Source: a virus. Taken from it: a stretch of DNA of 31,711 nucleotides. Below, piece by piece: positions 1 to 7,593 of the stretch. Made by a program: the position numbers and the translations under genes. Below the pieces are notes generated by a model. The model worked only from the letters and a program-made list of their open reading frames with translations. It made no database searches and had not been told where the DNA came from. How positions within the stretch are numbered: position 1 is the first letter of the stretch; the number at the start of each line of letters is the position of its first letter. The stretch covers positions 1 to 31,711 of IMG/VR virus record IMGVR_UViG_3300022868_000068; one strand, 5' to 3'.

Positions 1-671
1 ATCCTACTTTCGGGCAAGTTGAGCAGGTTGCTAAAGTTCTTGCCGCAATTATCAAATGTACCGATGAGATTCTAAGAGATTCGGCTATTAACTTAACTGC
101 ATTTCTAAGTGAGCTTGTGGCAGAAGCGATGGCTCTTGAAATTGAAAGGGTTGCGTTAGTTGGAAGAGTTGCTAGTGGTGACCCCTTCAACGGTATTGTT
201 TATGCCTCAGGCACAAATGTAACAACCATGACAGGTTCTACAGTTGTCTTTGATGACATTTCAAATCTGCTATTTTCACTTTCAGCGTCCTATGCTCAAG
301 GTGGAAAACTGATACTTTCAAGACTAGGATTAAAAAAACTAATCCAATTAAAAGATAATCAGGGAAATGCGATTTGGTCTCCTCCTGCTGGGAATGTTCC
401 TGCTACAATTTGGAATATTCCCTATGAGATAAGTTCTCAGATACCCGCAACTTTTGGACCAGGAGGCGATGAGACTTGTGCCATCTTCGGAAGGTTCGAT
501 AAATATCTCCTTGTTTCACCTCGTGAAGGATTAGCGGTCAAAGTTTCACAAGACGCTTATGATGGTTCTACTTCTGCGTTCCTAAATGACGAAACTTGGT
601 TGAGATTTGCTCAGGCACTTTCAATAGATGTATCAGTACCTAGTGCCTTTGGCTATTTGTTTTTCAAATAG
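1..671 (+). CDS. Major capsid protein, HK97 fold (5' truncated)
   Basis: The reading frame is open from the first complete codon at position 3, so the gene starts outside the window; the GTG at 117 is internal. About 222 C-terminal residues are visible. The pattern is that of HK97-type capsid proteins: an amphipathic helix with 'EILRDSAINLTAFLSELVAE' leading into 'ALEIERVALVG' (spine helix and dimer region), then a P-domain/A-domain stretch with 'IWNIPYEISSQIPA' and 'AIFGRFDKYLLVSPREG', ending with a short aromatic tail. It would build the icosahedral shell. Position before connector genes supports the call. The missing N-terminus may hold a delta domain or a protease site; this cannot be judged here. 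Confidence 0.88.
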   Translation, partial: PTFGQVEQVAKVLAAIIKCTDEILRDSAINLTAFLSELVAEAMALEIERVALVGRVASGDPFNGIVYASGTNVTTMTGSTVVFDDISNLLFSLSASYAQGGKLILSRLGLKKLIQLKDNQGNAIWSPPAGNVPATIWNIPYEISSQIPATFGPGGDETCAIFGRFDKYLLVSPREGLAVKVSQDAYDGSTSAFLNDETWLRFAQALSIDVSVPSAFGYLFFK

Positions 672-699
672 TTTAAAACTTTAATAGAGGTGAAAAGAA

Positions 700-1221
700 A
701 TGGAAAAATACAGAATTAAAAAAGTGTTTGCGAATTACAGTGTTGGCGATGTTGCTCAGTTTGATGTTGCGGACGCTGTGAAATTCAAGAACTACATAGA
801 AAAGGTGGGCGTTGTTTCAGATAAAAAAGGTATAGCAAAAGGGCTTAAATCCTTACTGCTTGCTTTTGGCTTTGTTGCAATGTTTGGGGTTGTTGCTGTT
901 GCGGGAGATTTGACTTCAGCTCCGGTTACAATATCCACATACCCGATTACAGAAGTGGCTACAATGGAAGCGGATATTGACGGGTTAATAGATGTTGAAC
1001 TGTTACAGTTGAGCGTAAGCACAGCTTCTAACTTAATCAGTATTTATGAGCTTTGCGGTTCCACAACCACAGTGACGCTATGGAAGATAATTTATATGTC
1101 TAGCGATACGCAAATGTCATTTGATTATTTAGGCAATAGTGCTTCTAGGCAAATTGTTGAAGACATTTGCTTTAGAAAGAGTGATACATCGGCGGCATAC
1201 GCAAACCTAGACTATAAATAA
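700..1221 (+). CDS. Post-capsid protein with internal hydrophobic/signal-like segment
   Basis: A 173-residue protein directly after the capsid gene, with a clear ribosome site (AGAGGTG) before the ATG at 700. Residues 1-45 (starting MEKYRIKKVFANYSVGDVAQ) resemble the short KYRVKK...VGD-type proteins often found next to phage capsid genes (an inference from memory). Residues about 48-68 form a hydrophobic run ending in AVAG, which looks like a signal peptide or membrane anchor, but it is internal. The remaining ~105 residues are Thr/Ser-rich and beta-like with two Cys. It may be a capsid decoration protein fused to an unrelated exported domain. No firm function can be given. Confidence 0.65.
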   Translation: MEKYRIKKVFANYSVGDVAQFDVADAVKFKNYIEKVGVVSDKKGIAKGLKSLLLAFGFVAMFGVVAVAGDLTSAPVTISTYPITEVATMEADIDGLIDVELLQLSVSTASNLISIYELCGSTTTVTLWKIIYMSSDTQMSFDYLGNSASRQIVEDICFRKSDTSAAYANLDYK

Positions 1222-1238
1222 ATTAGTCTATTTTGGAT

Positions 1239-1260
1239 AAGCTCATCTTCGGGTGAGCTT
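1239..1260 (+). terminator. Hairpin with UUCG loop, possible weak terminator
   Basis: AAGCTCATC (1239-1247) pairs with GGTGAGCTT (1252-1260), nine pairs including one G-T wobble, closed by a TTCG tetraloop. It is followed by TCTTG, a poor T-tract. It sits between the post-capsid gene and the connector gene and may partly reduce read-through or stabilise capsid mRNA ends. Confidence 0.5.
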
Positions 1261-1287
1261 TCTTGAAAAGATTAAGAGGAGATTAAT

Positions 1288-1857
1288 ATGGCAATTTCAG
1301 ATTATGCACTTGTAACTTTGGCTGATTTAAAAGTTTATCTAGGAATTTCAGGCACAGACTATGACACTAAACTGGAAGATTTAATTGATTCAGTTTCATT
1401 TGCTGTTGAAAACTATATAGGCGGGTACGGCGTTGTGCGTACCATTACCGAAGAGTTACACGACGGCGATGGGATATGCGAATATCTGCAATTAAGGCAC
1501 TATCCCATATCCTCAGTTACTTTAATTGAGGTGGGCGGTACAGAGGTATCAAGTACCTATTACACGGTGGATAAGCAAGCTGGGCTTGTTAAATATTCAG
1601 GCGGGTGGTCTAGTGGCGAGCAGAATATTGATGTGGATTATGTGGCTGGCTTATTTGCTGATACCGCAAGCGTAAATGATTCCTTAAAACTTGTTTGTAA
1701 AATGTGGATTGCAGACCTATATCAAAATACTAATCCCAATATAAAATCGGAAACTCTGGGGGATTATTCTGTTGCCTATTTACAATCAGCGGACGGTATT
1801 AGTCCAAAGATTAAAATGCTTTTAGATAATTATAAAAGAGTGAGCATACTCGGATGA
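1288..1857 (+). CDS. Head-tail connector protein (gp6-like)
   Basis: A 189-residue protein starting MAISDYALVTLADLKVYLGI. The N-terminal 'LADLKVYLGISGTDYDTKLEDLIDS' helix pair is the hallmark of the phage gp6-like/YqbG-type head-tail connector family (adaptor ring that binds under the portal). The middle 'LQLRHYPISSVTLIEVGG' beta segment is also typical. The ribosome site (AAGAGGAG) lies just before the ATG. Its stop overlaps the next start by ATGA (1854-1857), which couples it to the closure protein. Family usual length is 100-200 residues, so this copy is full length. The role is structural; no enzymatic site is expected. Confidence 0.82.
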   Translation: MAISDYALVTLADLKVYLGISGTDYDTKLEDLIDSVSFAVENYIGGYGVVRTITEELHDGDGICEYLQLRHYPISSVTLIEVGGTEVSSTYYTVDKQAGLVKYSGGWSSGEQNIDVDYVAGLFADTASVNDSLKLVCKMWIADLYQNTNPNIKSETLGDYSVAYLQSADGISPKIKMLLDNYKRVSILG

Positions 1858-2183
1858 GTTATAACAGTCTATTAATTTCAAGCTGTAAGGTTCAGACTAA
1901 GACTATCACTCATGATTCTGATACTAATCAGCAGATTGAATCTTGGGCGGACACAGCGACGCTAGCGTGTAGATTTAGTGATTTATCGGGTAGTGAAAAG
2001 ATAGTGGACAATATTAAATTTAAAGACGCTACACATAAATGCTATATCCTATATCGTAACATTTTATCTGAAACTCAGCGCATAGTTTTTAATAGTGAAA
2101 ATTACAGAATTTTAGGGGCTTGGAATATGGGAGGCAATCCTAACCGATATACCTGTATTTGGTTAGAGATAAATCGGCAATGA
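1854..2183 (+). CDS. Head-closure / head-tail adaptor protein
   Basis: A 109-residue protein that starts inside the stop codon of the connector gene. It has the size and layout of SPP1 gp16/HK97-type head-closure proteins (Phage_H_T_join family): an N-terminal 'KVQTKTITHDSDTNQQIESWAD' strand pair, a central 'CRFSDLSGSEKIVDNIKF' strand, and the 'CYILYRNILSETQRIVFNSENYRILG' segment that matches the usual 'dri.y.g..Y.I.gv' pattern. It would form the stopper ring that closes the head and joins the tail. Weak sequence conservation is normal in this family, so the call leans on position as well as pattern. Confidence 0.75.
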   Translation: MSYNSLLISSCKVQTKTITHDSDTNQQIESWADTATLACRFSDLSGSEKIVDNIKFKDATHKCYILYRNILSETQRIVFNSENYRILGAWNMGGNPNRYTCIWLEINRQ

Positions 2184-2638
2184 TTAAAGTTACCATAAAA
2201 GGAACTCCCTCTGTCAAACAGCTTGAGGCTAAATTTAAGAAATTCCCTGATAAGGTTTTAAGCAATGTAAGGGTTGCAATGGTTAAGACTGGCGGTGCTA
2301 TGGAGTTAGATTTAAAAAGGAAATTGAGCAAGGGCGGTAGAGGTGCAAAGGTTAAAGGGAAACGCCGTGTAACGCATTCTGGCATAGGACAGTATCCCTT
2401 TTTGCAATCAGGCGAACTCATGAATAGCATAGGCTCTAAGGTTTCAATAATTGGCAGTACCATTCTAATGATATTTGGTTCAATTCGTACAGGCGGGAAA
2501 CCAGTTGACTATGCCGAAGCTTTAGAAAAGAAATCGCCGCAGAAGGGCGGTAGACCGTGGTTGAGCAGAACGGTTAAGGATTGGTTGCTTAGAGTTAGGA
2601 AGTCTATAATTGAGGCGATTCACAGGACGGGGTTATGA
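2180..2638 (+). CDS. HK97 gp10-like tail completion/neck protein
   Basis: I place the start at the ATG at 2180, which overlaps the previous stop as ATGA; an upstream TTG at 2159 is in frame but has no reason to be used. The product is 152 residues, basic, with an N-terminal 'MIKVTIKGTPSVKQLEAKFKKFPDKV' helix and the motif 'GTGAMELDLKRKLSKGG'-like segment followed by 'THSGIGQYPFLQSGELMNSIGS' and 'YAEALEKKSPQKGGRPWLSRTVKD'. The 'sGeLmnSI' and 'rPwL...' elements are the signature of the HK97 gp10 family (tail completion, between closure protein and tail terminator). It sits in the expected gene order. Confidence 0.8.
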   Translation: MIKVTIKGTPSVKQLEAKFKKFPDKVLSNVRVAMVKTGGAMELDLKRKLSKGGRGAKVKGKRRVTHSGIGQYPFLQSGELMNSIGSKVSIIGSTILMIFGSIRTGGKPVDYAEALEKKSPQKGGRPWLSRTVKDWLLRVRKSIIEAIHRTGL

Positions 2639-3036
2639 TTGATTTAGATGTAATTGCATATTTAAAAGCAGATTCAGATTTAGATACTTTGCTAGGGTCA
2701 ACGGCAAGCAATGCTAAAATGTACCCGAATTATGTTCCTGAAAATGAAACATTGCCTTATATCGCCTATTATACCAATAGCGTTAGTTTTCAGGGGATAG
2801 TTGTAAATGAATGTAGTATGACTTTTGATTGCATGGCAAGCACTTATAAATCGGCAGGAATTATTGCCGATAGGTTAATTGTTTTGCTTTCAAAGCAAGA
2901 CCAAATAGAAATATCATCCGACACATTCCGAATCTTTTTTTGCGGTTCGTCTGGTGGTGCGGATGACTACCAAGATGAACTAGGAGTTTATAGTCGTTCT
3001 GTAAACTTCAATTTCAAATACAGGAGAAAAGAATAA
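2635..3036 (+). CDS. Tail terminator-like protein (DUF3168-type)
   Basis: A 133-residue protein coupled by ATGA to the gp10-like gene. It begins with 'IDLDVIAYLKADSDLDTLLG', then 'PNYVPENETLPYIAYYTNS', and a central 'CMASTYKSAGIIADRLIVLL' helix. This order (short N-terminal helix, a Y-P-x-x-x-P region with a 'lPyi.y' strand, and an 'a..ia..i..lL' helix) is typical of the DUF3168/tail terminator group that caps the tail tube. Expected length is 110-150 residues. The next gene starts at the final A of this stop codon (TAATG), so the two are translated together. Confidence 0.75.
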   Translation: MIDLDVIAYLKADSDLDTLLGSTASNAKMYPNYVPENETLPYIAYYTNSVSFQGIVVNECSMTFDCMASTYKSAGIIADRLIVLLSKQDQIEISSDTFRIFFCGSSGGADDYQDELGVYSRSVNFNFKYRRKE

Positions 3037-3911
3037 TGGGAACATTAAGTAAAATAGCATTTGGTTTAGTAGCCAGCAATAGCATTAAAGTCGGTGCGTA
3101 TGGAGCAGTGGAAGGCGATGCTGTTGCTTTGGGCTATTTATCAGGAAGTTTAGAAATTGAACACGGCGAGGAATCCAAAGATGTGCGGGTTGATCAGGTC
3201 ATAGGTATTATAAAAAAACATACCATTGATGAGACTATGAAGATTAGAATCACTGCGGCAGAAGTTAGCCTTGAAAATCTTGCCATAGCTTTTGGTTATC
3301 CTACCTCAGCAGTATCGGGTGGAAATACTTTGAATATCGGCGGAAAAACCTCTAACACTTATCGGACTGTTTATGTTAATGTAAACGGCGGTGATGGAAT
3401 TACCCGTAAATTTACTTTCCATAAATGCAAGCCGACTGGAGCAAGCACGCATAGTTATGGTCGTGAAAATGAGACTGTGGCTGATATGGAATTTGAGGTT
3501 ATAGTTGATACTACCAAAACTGCTGAACAGCAATTCGCAACAGTGGTGGATTCGGGAGCAGATACCACACCCCCAACTGTTGTGCTTACTACTCCTGCCG
3601 ACGGAGGCGAGGTAGCAAAGGACGCAAAGACAACGGTACTATGGACATTTACCGAAACCAATTTAATGGACGCAAATACCATTATTTACGGTGATACGGT
3701 ATTGATAATGAATACCACAACGCCGGCGTCAACGGTATTGGTTGCAGGCTCAATAGCTTACGATACATCTGCAAAGACTATCACATTCACACCTACTGAT
3801 AACTGGACAGGAGAAGATACATTACAGGCAATTGTAACTACTGGCGTTAAAGACCAAAACGGAAACGCTATGGCGGCAACTAAAATAGAACAGTTTGATG
3901 TTGCGGCGTAA
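3036..3911 (+). CDS. Major tail (tube) protein with C-terminal Ig-like domain
   Basis: A 291-residue protein with a good ribosome site (CAGGAGA) and a TAATG overlap with the upstream gene. Roughly residues 1-170 have the pattern of a siphovirus tail tube protein ('SGSLEIEHGEESKDVRVDQ' early, 'KFTFHKCKPTG' and 'ADMEFEVIVD' late). From about residue 175 a second domain starts with 'DTTPPTVVLTTPADGGEVAK' and contains 'ITFTPTDNWTGEDT' and 'GVKDQNGNAMA', the pattern of the Big_5 / SbsA-type bacterial Ig-like fold. Such domains decorate the outside of phage tails and may bind the cell surface loosely. One copy per tube subunit is expected, so the tail would be studded with them. Confidence 0.8.
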   Translation: MGTLSKIAFGLVASNSIKVGAYGAVEGDAVALGYLSGSLEIEHGEESKDVRVDQVIGIIKKHTIDETMKIRITAAEVSLENLAIAFGYPTSAVSGGNTLNIGGKTSNTYRTVYVNVNGGDGITRKFTFHKCKPTGASTHSYGRENETVADMEFEVIVDTTKTAEQQFATVVDSGADTTPPTVVLTTPADGGEVAKDAKTTVLWTFTETNLMDANTIIYGDTVLIMNTTTPASTVLVAGSIAYDTSAKTITFTPTDNWTGEDTLQAIVTTGVKDQNGNAMAATKIEQFDVAA

Positions 3912-3924
3912 TTATATATATAGG

Positions 3925-3961
3925 TATGGGGGGAGGTCTACTCCTTTAGCCTCCCCCTATA
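3925..3961 (+). terminator. Strong hairpin after the tail tube gene
   Basis: TATGGGGGGAGG (3925-3936) pairs with CCTCCCCCTATA (3950-3961), twelve pairs with one G-T wobble and a 13-base loop. It is followed by an A-run and the ribosome site of the next gene, not by T's, so it is more likely an mRNA end-stabiliser or attenuator after the highly expressed tube gene than a full intrinsic terminator. Confidence 0.5.
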
Positions 3962-3979
3962 AAAAAGGAGAATAATAAA

Positions 3980-4363
3980 ATGGAAGATACAATAAATGCT
4001 TTAGATGTTAAGAAATCAAAAGTAAAACTTAATGGCAAGGAATACGATGTAAAAAGTATTACGATAGGACAGCTTTTTAAATTAATGGGCTTGCTTAAAA
4101 ATAATATATCTGAAATTCAAGCAGAGATTAAACCTGAAACAAAAGACAGCGATTTGTTTTGGATAATCTTTGCGAAGGTTGAAGAGAAAGGATTGCTAAA
4201 AGAAGCATTGAGTATTATCCTTGGTAGCGATTTTTCAGATGATGATTTTATCTCAATACCAATAACCGATATTTCAGATTTAGCGACAACTCTTTTAGAG
4301 GTCAATGATTTTAAAAAGATATTCTCAAATTTTCAGATGGCAAAGTTGAATCTAAAAAAATAG
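3980..4363 (+). CDS. Tail assembly chaperone, short form (gpG-like)
   Basis: A 127-residue protein between the tail tube and tape measure genes, the fixed position of tail assembly chaperones. The N-terminus 'SKVKLNGKEYDVKSITIGQL' is a common chaperone beta-hairpin ('i.l.Gkey.l..lti.e...'). The ribosome site is AAAGGAG. The frame ends with codons CTA AAA AAA TAG, where the seven A's at 4354-4360 form a perfect A_AAA_AAA slippery site. The short form is expected to be made in excess over the frameshifted long form, and both act in tape measure-tube assembly without entering the virion. Sequence similarity is weak, so the call rests on position and the frameshift. Confidence 0.78.
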   Translation: MEDTINALDVKKSKVKLNGKEYDVKSITIGQLFKLMGLLKNNISEIQAEIKPETKDSDLFWIIFAKVEEKGLLKEALSIILGSDFSDDDFISIPITDISDLATTLLEVNDFKKIFSNFQMAKLNLKK

Positions 4364-4629
4364 ATAATGAGGTAGACCAGTTAGCTTTTGCCATAGGTAA
4401 GATAGCGTCTACATTTCCACAGTATTCTTTTGAGGATATACTTAACAAAACTCCTGATTGGCTGGAGTGGACAATCAAAAGGGTTATGGCTATTGAAAAG
4501 GAGAAAATGGATTTAATATCGGCTATCTTCGGCGGTGGCAAGAGTGAAAAGAAAGAGGCTACTGATTTAGAAATAAACAAGATGGGTATAAAAGTTATCA
4601 AGAAAGGAAGGCATTATGGCGGGCGATGA
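3980..4629 (+). CDS. Tail assembly chaperone, -1 frameshift long form (gpGT-like)
   Basis: Translation of 3980-4360 followed by a -1 slip continues as 4360-4629: after the two Lys codons the new frame reads 'IDNEVDQLAFAIGKIAST' and stops at TGA 4627-4629, 14 bases inside the tape measure gene. The fused product is about 216 residues (127 + 89). The downstream frame has no ATG, GTG or TTG start near its 5' end and no ribosome site, so it can only be reached by frameshifting. A +1 shift would hit TAA almost at once. The T-part includes a 'PDWLEWTIKRVMAIEKEKM' helix, and is expected to bind the tape measure protein, as lambda gpGT does. Confidence 0.8.
4354..4360 (+). promoter_or_regulatory. Programmed -1 ribosomal frameshift site
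   Basis: Heptamer A AAA AAA in the correct phase (X XXY YYZ), directly followed by the zero-frame TAG stop at 4361. It lies at the end of the chaperone gene, as in lambda and most siphoviruses. I see no strong stem right after it; the adjacent stop may itself add to pausing. Confidence 0.8.
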
Positions 4630-6859
4630 AAAACATTATGTAAATATAGTTTCAAACTTTGATAAAAAAGGAACTGATAATGCTGTCAATGCTTTTAAAA
4701 AAGTCAATGGCGGAACTGATAATGTTTCCAAAGGTTTAAAGAAAGTTAAAAAAGGGGCTGATACCGCCGCTAGGGGTTTAAAGGGTGTTGGTACTAAGGC
4801 TAACAGCACAACCAATGCCTTAAAATCAATGGCTAAAACTTTAATAGCTGGCTTTGGTATTTATCAAGCGATTAGAGGTATCCGTTCTTTAATTTCTGTT
4901 ACTGCTGATTTTGAAGAGCAAATGTCAAAGGTCGGGTCTTTGTTAGGCAATATGGAATCTCAACTATTGCCACAGTTTACCGAAGAGATAAGGCGGCTAT
5001 CGGTTGAAACAGGACAGGCTACTGGCGATTTGGCCGCAGGTTTATTTGATTTAGTATCAGCAGGCATGGATGCGTCAGAATCTTTAGACATAATAAGAGC
5101 CGCCTCAAAGTTAGCCGTCGGCGGTTTTACCTCTACAAACTTTGCTACTTCTGCATTGATAACGGTTTTACAAACTTTCAAGGGAGAATTAAAAGACGCG
5201 ACGGACGCCGCAGACTTTCTATTTGCCGTGCAGGAAGGCGGACGCTTAACTGTAGAGCAAGTTTCAAACGCAATAGGTATGTTTGCATCTACCGGCAAAT
5301 CAGCGGGCGTGGGGATAAATGATTTAGGGGCGGCATTTGCCACATTATCATTATCAGGCGAAGGCTCTCAGCGTTCGGCCACTCAATTACTTTCAATTCT
5401 AGTTTCATTGCAAAGAGACTCTGAAACAATGGCGGCAACAGCCAAAGAGCTTGGGCATGAAATAGATTTTAACAAACTTGCAACCGAAGGCTTAATTCCA
5501 TTTCTAGACCAATTCCTAGATTTAACTGGCAAAGAGAAAGCTCAAATATTTACTGAAAGCAGGGCTTTAAGAGGCATGAATACCCTGTTAGTAAACTCTA
5601 CCAAAGCAAAAGAAAAGTTAAATATTATTACCGATAGGACGGGGAAATCTACCGCCGCATACAAACGGAGACAAAAAGAGCTTAAACAACAATTGAAGGA
5701 AACTCTTGGAGTTATAAAAGATTTAGCAGTAGAAATTGGAAATTTCCTTTCACCTGCATTAAAAATAATATTGAGTATTTTAAAGGATTATTTAAGTGTT
5801 ATAAATAGTATTATGAAAAGTCTTGCTCCATTTCTTACAGTTTCTAAAGAAACAGAGGACGCTTTAAAAAGTCAAATGTCATTTTGGGAAAATCAATTAG
5901 ACCTTTTATATCAAACAGAAAAGATTTTTAAAACATTGCCGAATGGAACTGAGGTCTATGAAAATAGTGTTAAAAAATTAACCAAAAGCGAAGAGTTGCA
6001 AGCAGACGCTATTAGAAAAAACATAAGTGGGTTAAGAGATTTGATTAACCTAAGAGATACAGCGTCTAAACCCTCCCCGACTGGAAAAATAACAGTGACA
6101 GGTGTAAAACCAGCGGACAAAGAAGATAGATTACCACTTTTACCGCCATCCCTTTCATTGGGTTTTAATCTTCCTGACCCGACATTAGAAAGGGCTGAAT
6201 CTGTAAAAGCAATGCGGGAATCGTTTGATGAAGTTACAGAAGCCGCTAAAGAATCAGAAGGAAGTATATCAGCTTGGGGTTTATTTTTCAGAGACACCGC
6301 AGAGGGAGCAAGTAATTATGCTACTGAAAGTTTTAAATATTTCTTTGACACGGCAGGCAAAGGATTTTTAGATTTTGAGGAACTTGTTAATGGAGTTTGG
6401 AAATCAATATTGAAAGCTTTTTTAGATATGATTTCTAAGATGATGGCGAAGATGGTTATTTTTGGGATTATGGATATGTTTTTACCGGGCTCGGGAAGAG
6501 TTGGTAGTTTTTTAGCAGGTGGTGGCGGTGTTCCCTCCAAAGCAAAGGGGGGTTTCATTGACAAAGATATGCTTGCAAATTTACACGCTGGCGAATATGT
6601 ATTGCCAAAATCAGTAGTTGACAGTATCAAATCTAACAAAGCTCCTTCAACGCTACAGCCTAGTTTTGCAGGAGCAGGAGCAAACATATCAGTTAGTCCG
6701 AATATTAATATCACAGGCGGAATAAACAGCTCAATGGATGTTCAGAAAATAGCAGAGCAATTGGCGGAAGCTACAAAGCGTGGAACTACATGGGCGGTTG
6801 AGCAGGCAAAGGTAAGTTATAAAGTAGGTCAAAAAAGAAGTGATGAGGTATCATTATGA
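4616..6859 (+). CDS. Tail tape measure protein
   Basis: The longest tail gene after the tip protein, 747 residues, right after the chaperones. The N-terminal 70 residues are Lys-rich and helical with repeated 'GLKKVKKGADTAARGLKGVG'. Residues ~95-270 carry the conserved TP901-type tape measure domain ('FEEQMSKVGSLLGNM', 'LSVETGQATGDLAAGLFDLV', 'ALITVLQTFKGELKDATDAA'). The C-terminal part has a Gly-rich linker and 'AKGGFIDKDMLANLHAGEYV', a very common tape measure tail. The protein fixes tail length and enters the host during DNA injection; at about 1.5 angstrom per residue the tail would be near 110 nm (inference). The stop overlaps the next start (ATGA at 6856). Confidence 0.93.
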   Translation: MAGDEKHYVNIVSNFDKKGTDNAVNAFKKVNGGTDNVSKGLKKVKKGADTAARGLKGVGTKANSTTNALKSMAKTLIAGFGIYQAIRGIRSLISVTADFEEQMSKVGSLLGNMESQLLPQFTEEIRRLSVETGQATGDLAAGLFDLVSAGMDASESLDIIRAASKLAVGGFTSTNFATSALITVLQTFKGELKDATDAADFLFAVQEGGRLTVEQVSNAIGMFASTGKSAGVGINDLGAAFATLSLSGEGSQRSATQLLSILVSLQRDSETMAATAKELGHEIDFNKLATEGLIPFLDQFLDLTGKEKAQIFTESRALRGMNTLLVNSTKAKEKLNIITDRTGKSTAAYKRRQKELKQQLKETLGVIKDLAVEIGNFLSPALKIILSILKDYLSVINSIMKSLAPFLTVSKETEDALKSQMSFWENQLDLLYQTEKIFKTLPNGTEVYENSVKKLTKSEELQADAIRKNISGLRDLINLRDTASKPSPTGKITVTGVKPADKEDRLPLLPPSLSLGFNLPDPTLERAESVKAMRESFDEVTEAAKESEGSISAWGLFFRDTAEGASNYATESFKYFFDTAGKGFLDFEELVNGVWKSILKAFLDMISKMMAKMVIFGIMDMFLPGSGRVGSFLAGGGGVPSKAKGGFIDKDMLANLHAGEYVLPKSVVDSIKSNKAPSTLQPSFAGAGANISVSPNINITGGINSSMDVQKIAEQLAEATKRGTTWAVEQAKVSYKVGQKRSDEVSL

Positions 6860-7593
6860 GTTTACCGCAAGCAATGGAATTGTTAGGAGAGAATTGGATA
6901 AATGCGAATTGTAATATCGGAGTATCTGAAACTGATAAAGTATATATGTATGACCAAAAAAGAAGCACGCAATGGGTAAGCGAAAATTTAGCATTAACAA
7001 TGAATATACTATTCTATGACAATTTAGGTAATTCTGTTGAGAGAGATTTTAACAGGATTATATTAAATAATATGCAGACAGGTGCGAAGTCTATAGCTTT
7101 TAAATACCGCAAAGACGGTGCGTGGACTTACGCTGGCAAAATTCCAGTCGGCACAACAGACCTAGATTATGTGTTTTCATCGTCAGTTCCAATAATTGGC
7201 GACGGTGTACAATTACAGTTTTATGATTGCGACAATTTGCCTAGATTAGGCGAATTAAAAGTATGCAATAGTATTTTTGACATGGACGCTCTTACATCTT
7301 TTGAACGCAAGGATTATTCAAAACAGGGCAGTTATTATGTAAATTCAGGGAGCATAGTAAGGTGGAAAGAATTTGCAAAGAAATCAGGCATATTAAGTAT
7401 TGCCAATTTGAGCAAGACCGACAGGGATTTAGTTTACACCGCAATAGACGCTAATGATTTTTTTACTATTATTTTCTATGAGGATTATGACGCTAAAGAG
7501 ATTTACGAATATGCTTTAACCTCTATGCCGTCCGAAGTCTTTGACCGCAAGACACAGTTATTTTTAATGAGCTTGGATTTAACGGAAAGATAA
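6856..7593 (+). CDS. Distal tail protein (Dit-like)
   Basis: A 245-residue protein coupled by ATGA to the tape measure gene and followed with no spacing by the large tip protein. In siphoviruses this position is held by the Dit hub protein, whose hexamer joins the tube to the baseplate. The sequence has alternating beta strands with aromatic residues and 'SFERKDYSKQGSYYVNSGSI' in the middle, and no signal peptide or enzymatic motif. I cannot point to a sharp family signature, so the name follows from order, size and beta-rich character. Confidence 0.62.
   Translation: MSLPQAMELLGENWINANCNIGVSETDKVYMYDQKRSTQWVSENLALTMNILFYDNLGNSVERDFNRIILNNMQTGAKSIAFKYRKDGAWTYAGKIPVGTTDLDYVFSSSVPIIGDGVQLQFYDCDNLPRLGELKVCNSIFDMDALTSFERKDYSKQGSYYVNSGSIVRWKEFAKKSGILSIANLSKTDRDLVYTAIDANDFFTIIFYEDYDAKEIYEYALTSMPSEVFDRKTQLFLMSLDLTER

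Noticed and set aside
4364-4629. Independent gene for the second chaperone frame
   Set aside because: No start codon or ribosome site near its 5' end and a perfect slippery site at the junction; frameshifting explains it better.
4960-6714. Open frames on the - strand opposite the tape measure and other genes
   Set aside because: They lie wholly opposite well-supported + strand genes, have low-complexity products, and no promoter or ribosome site support.
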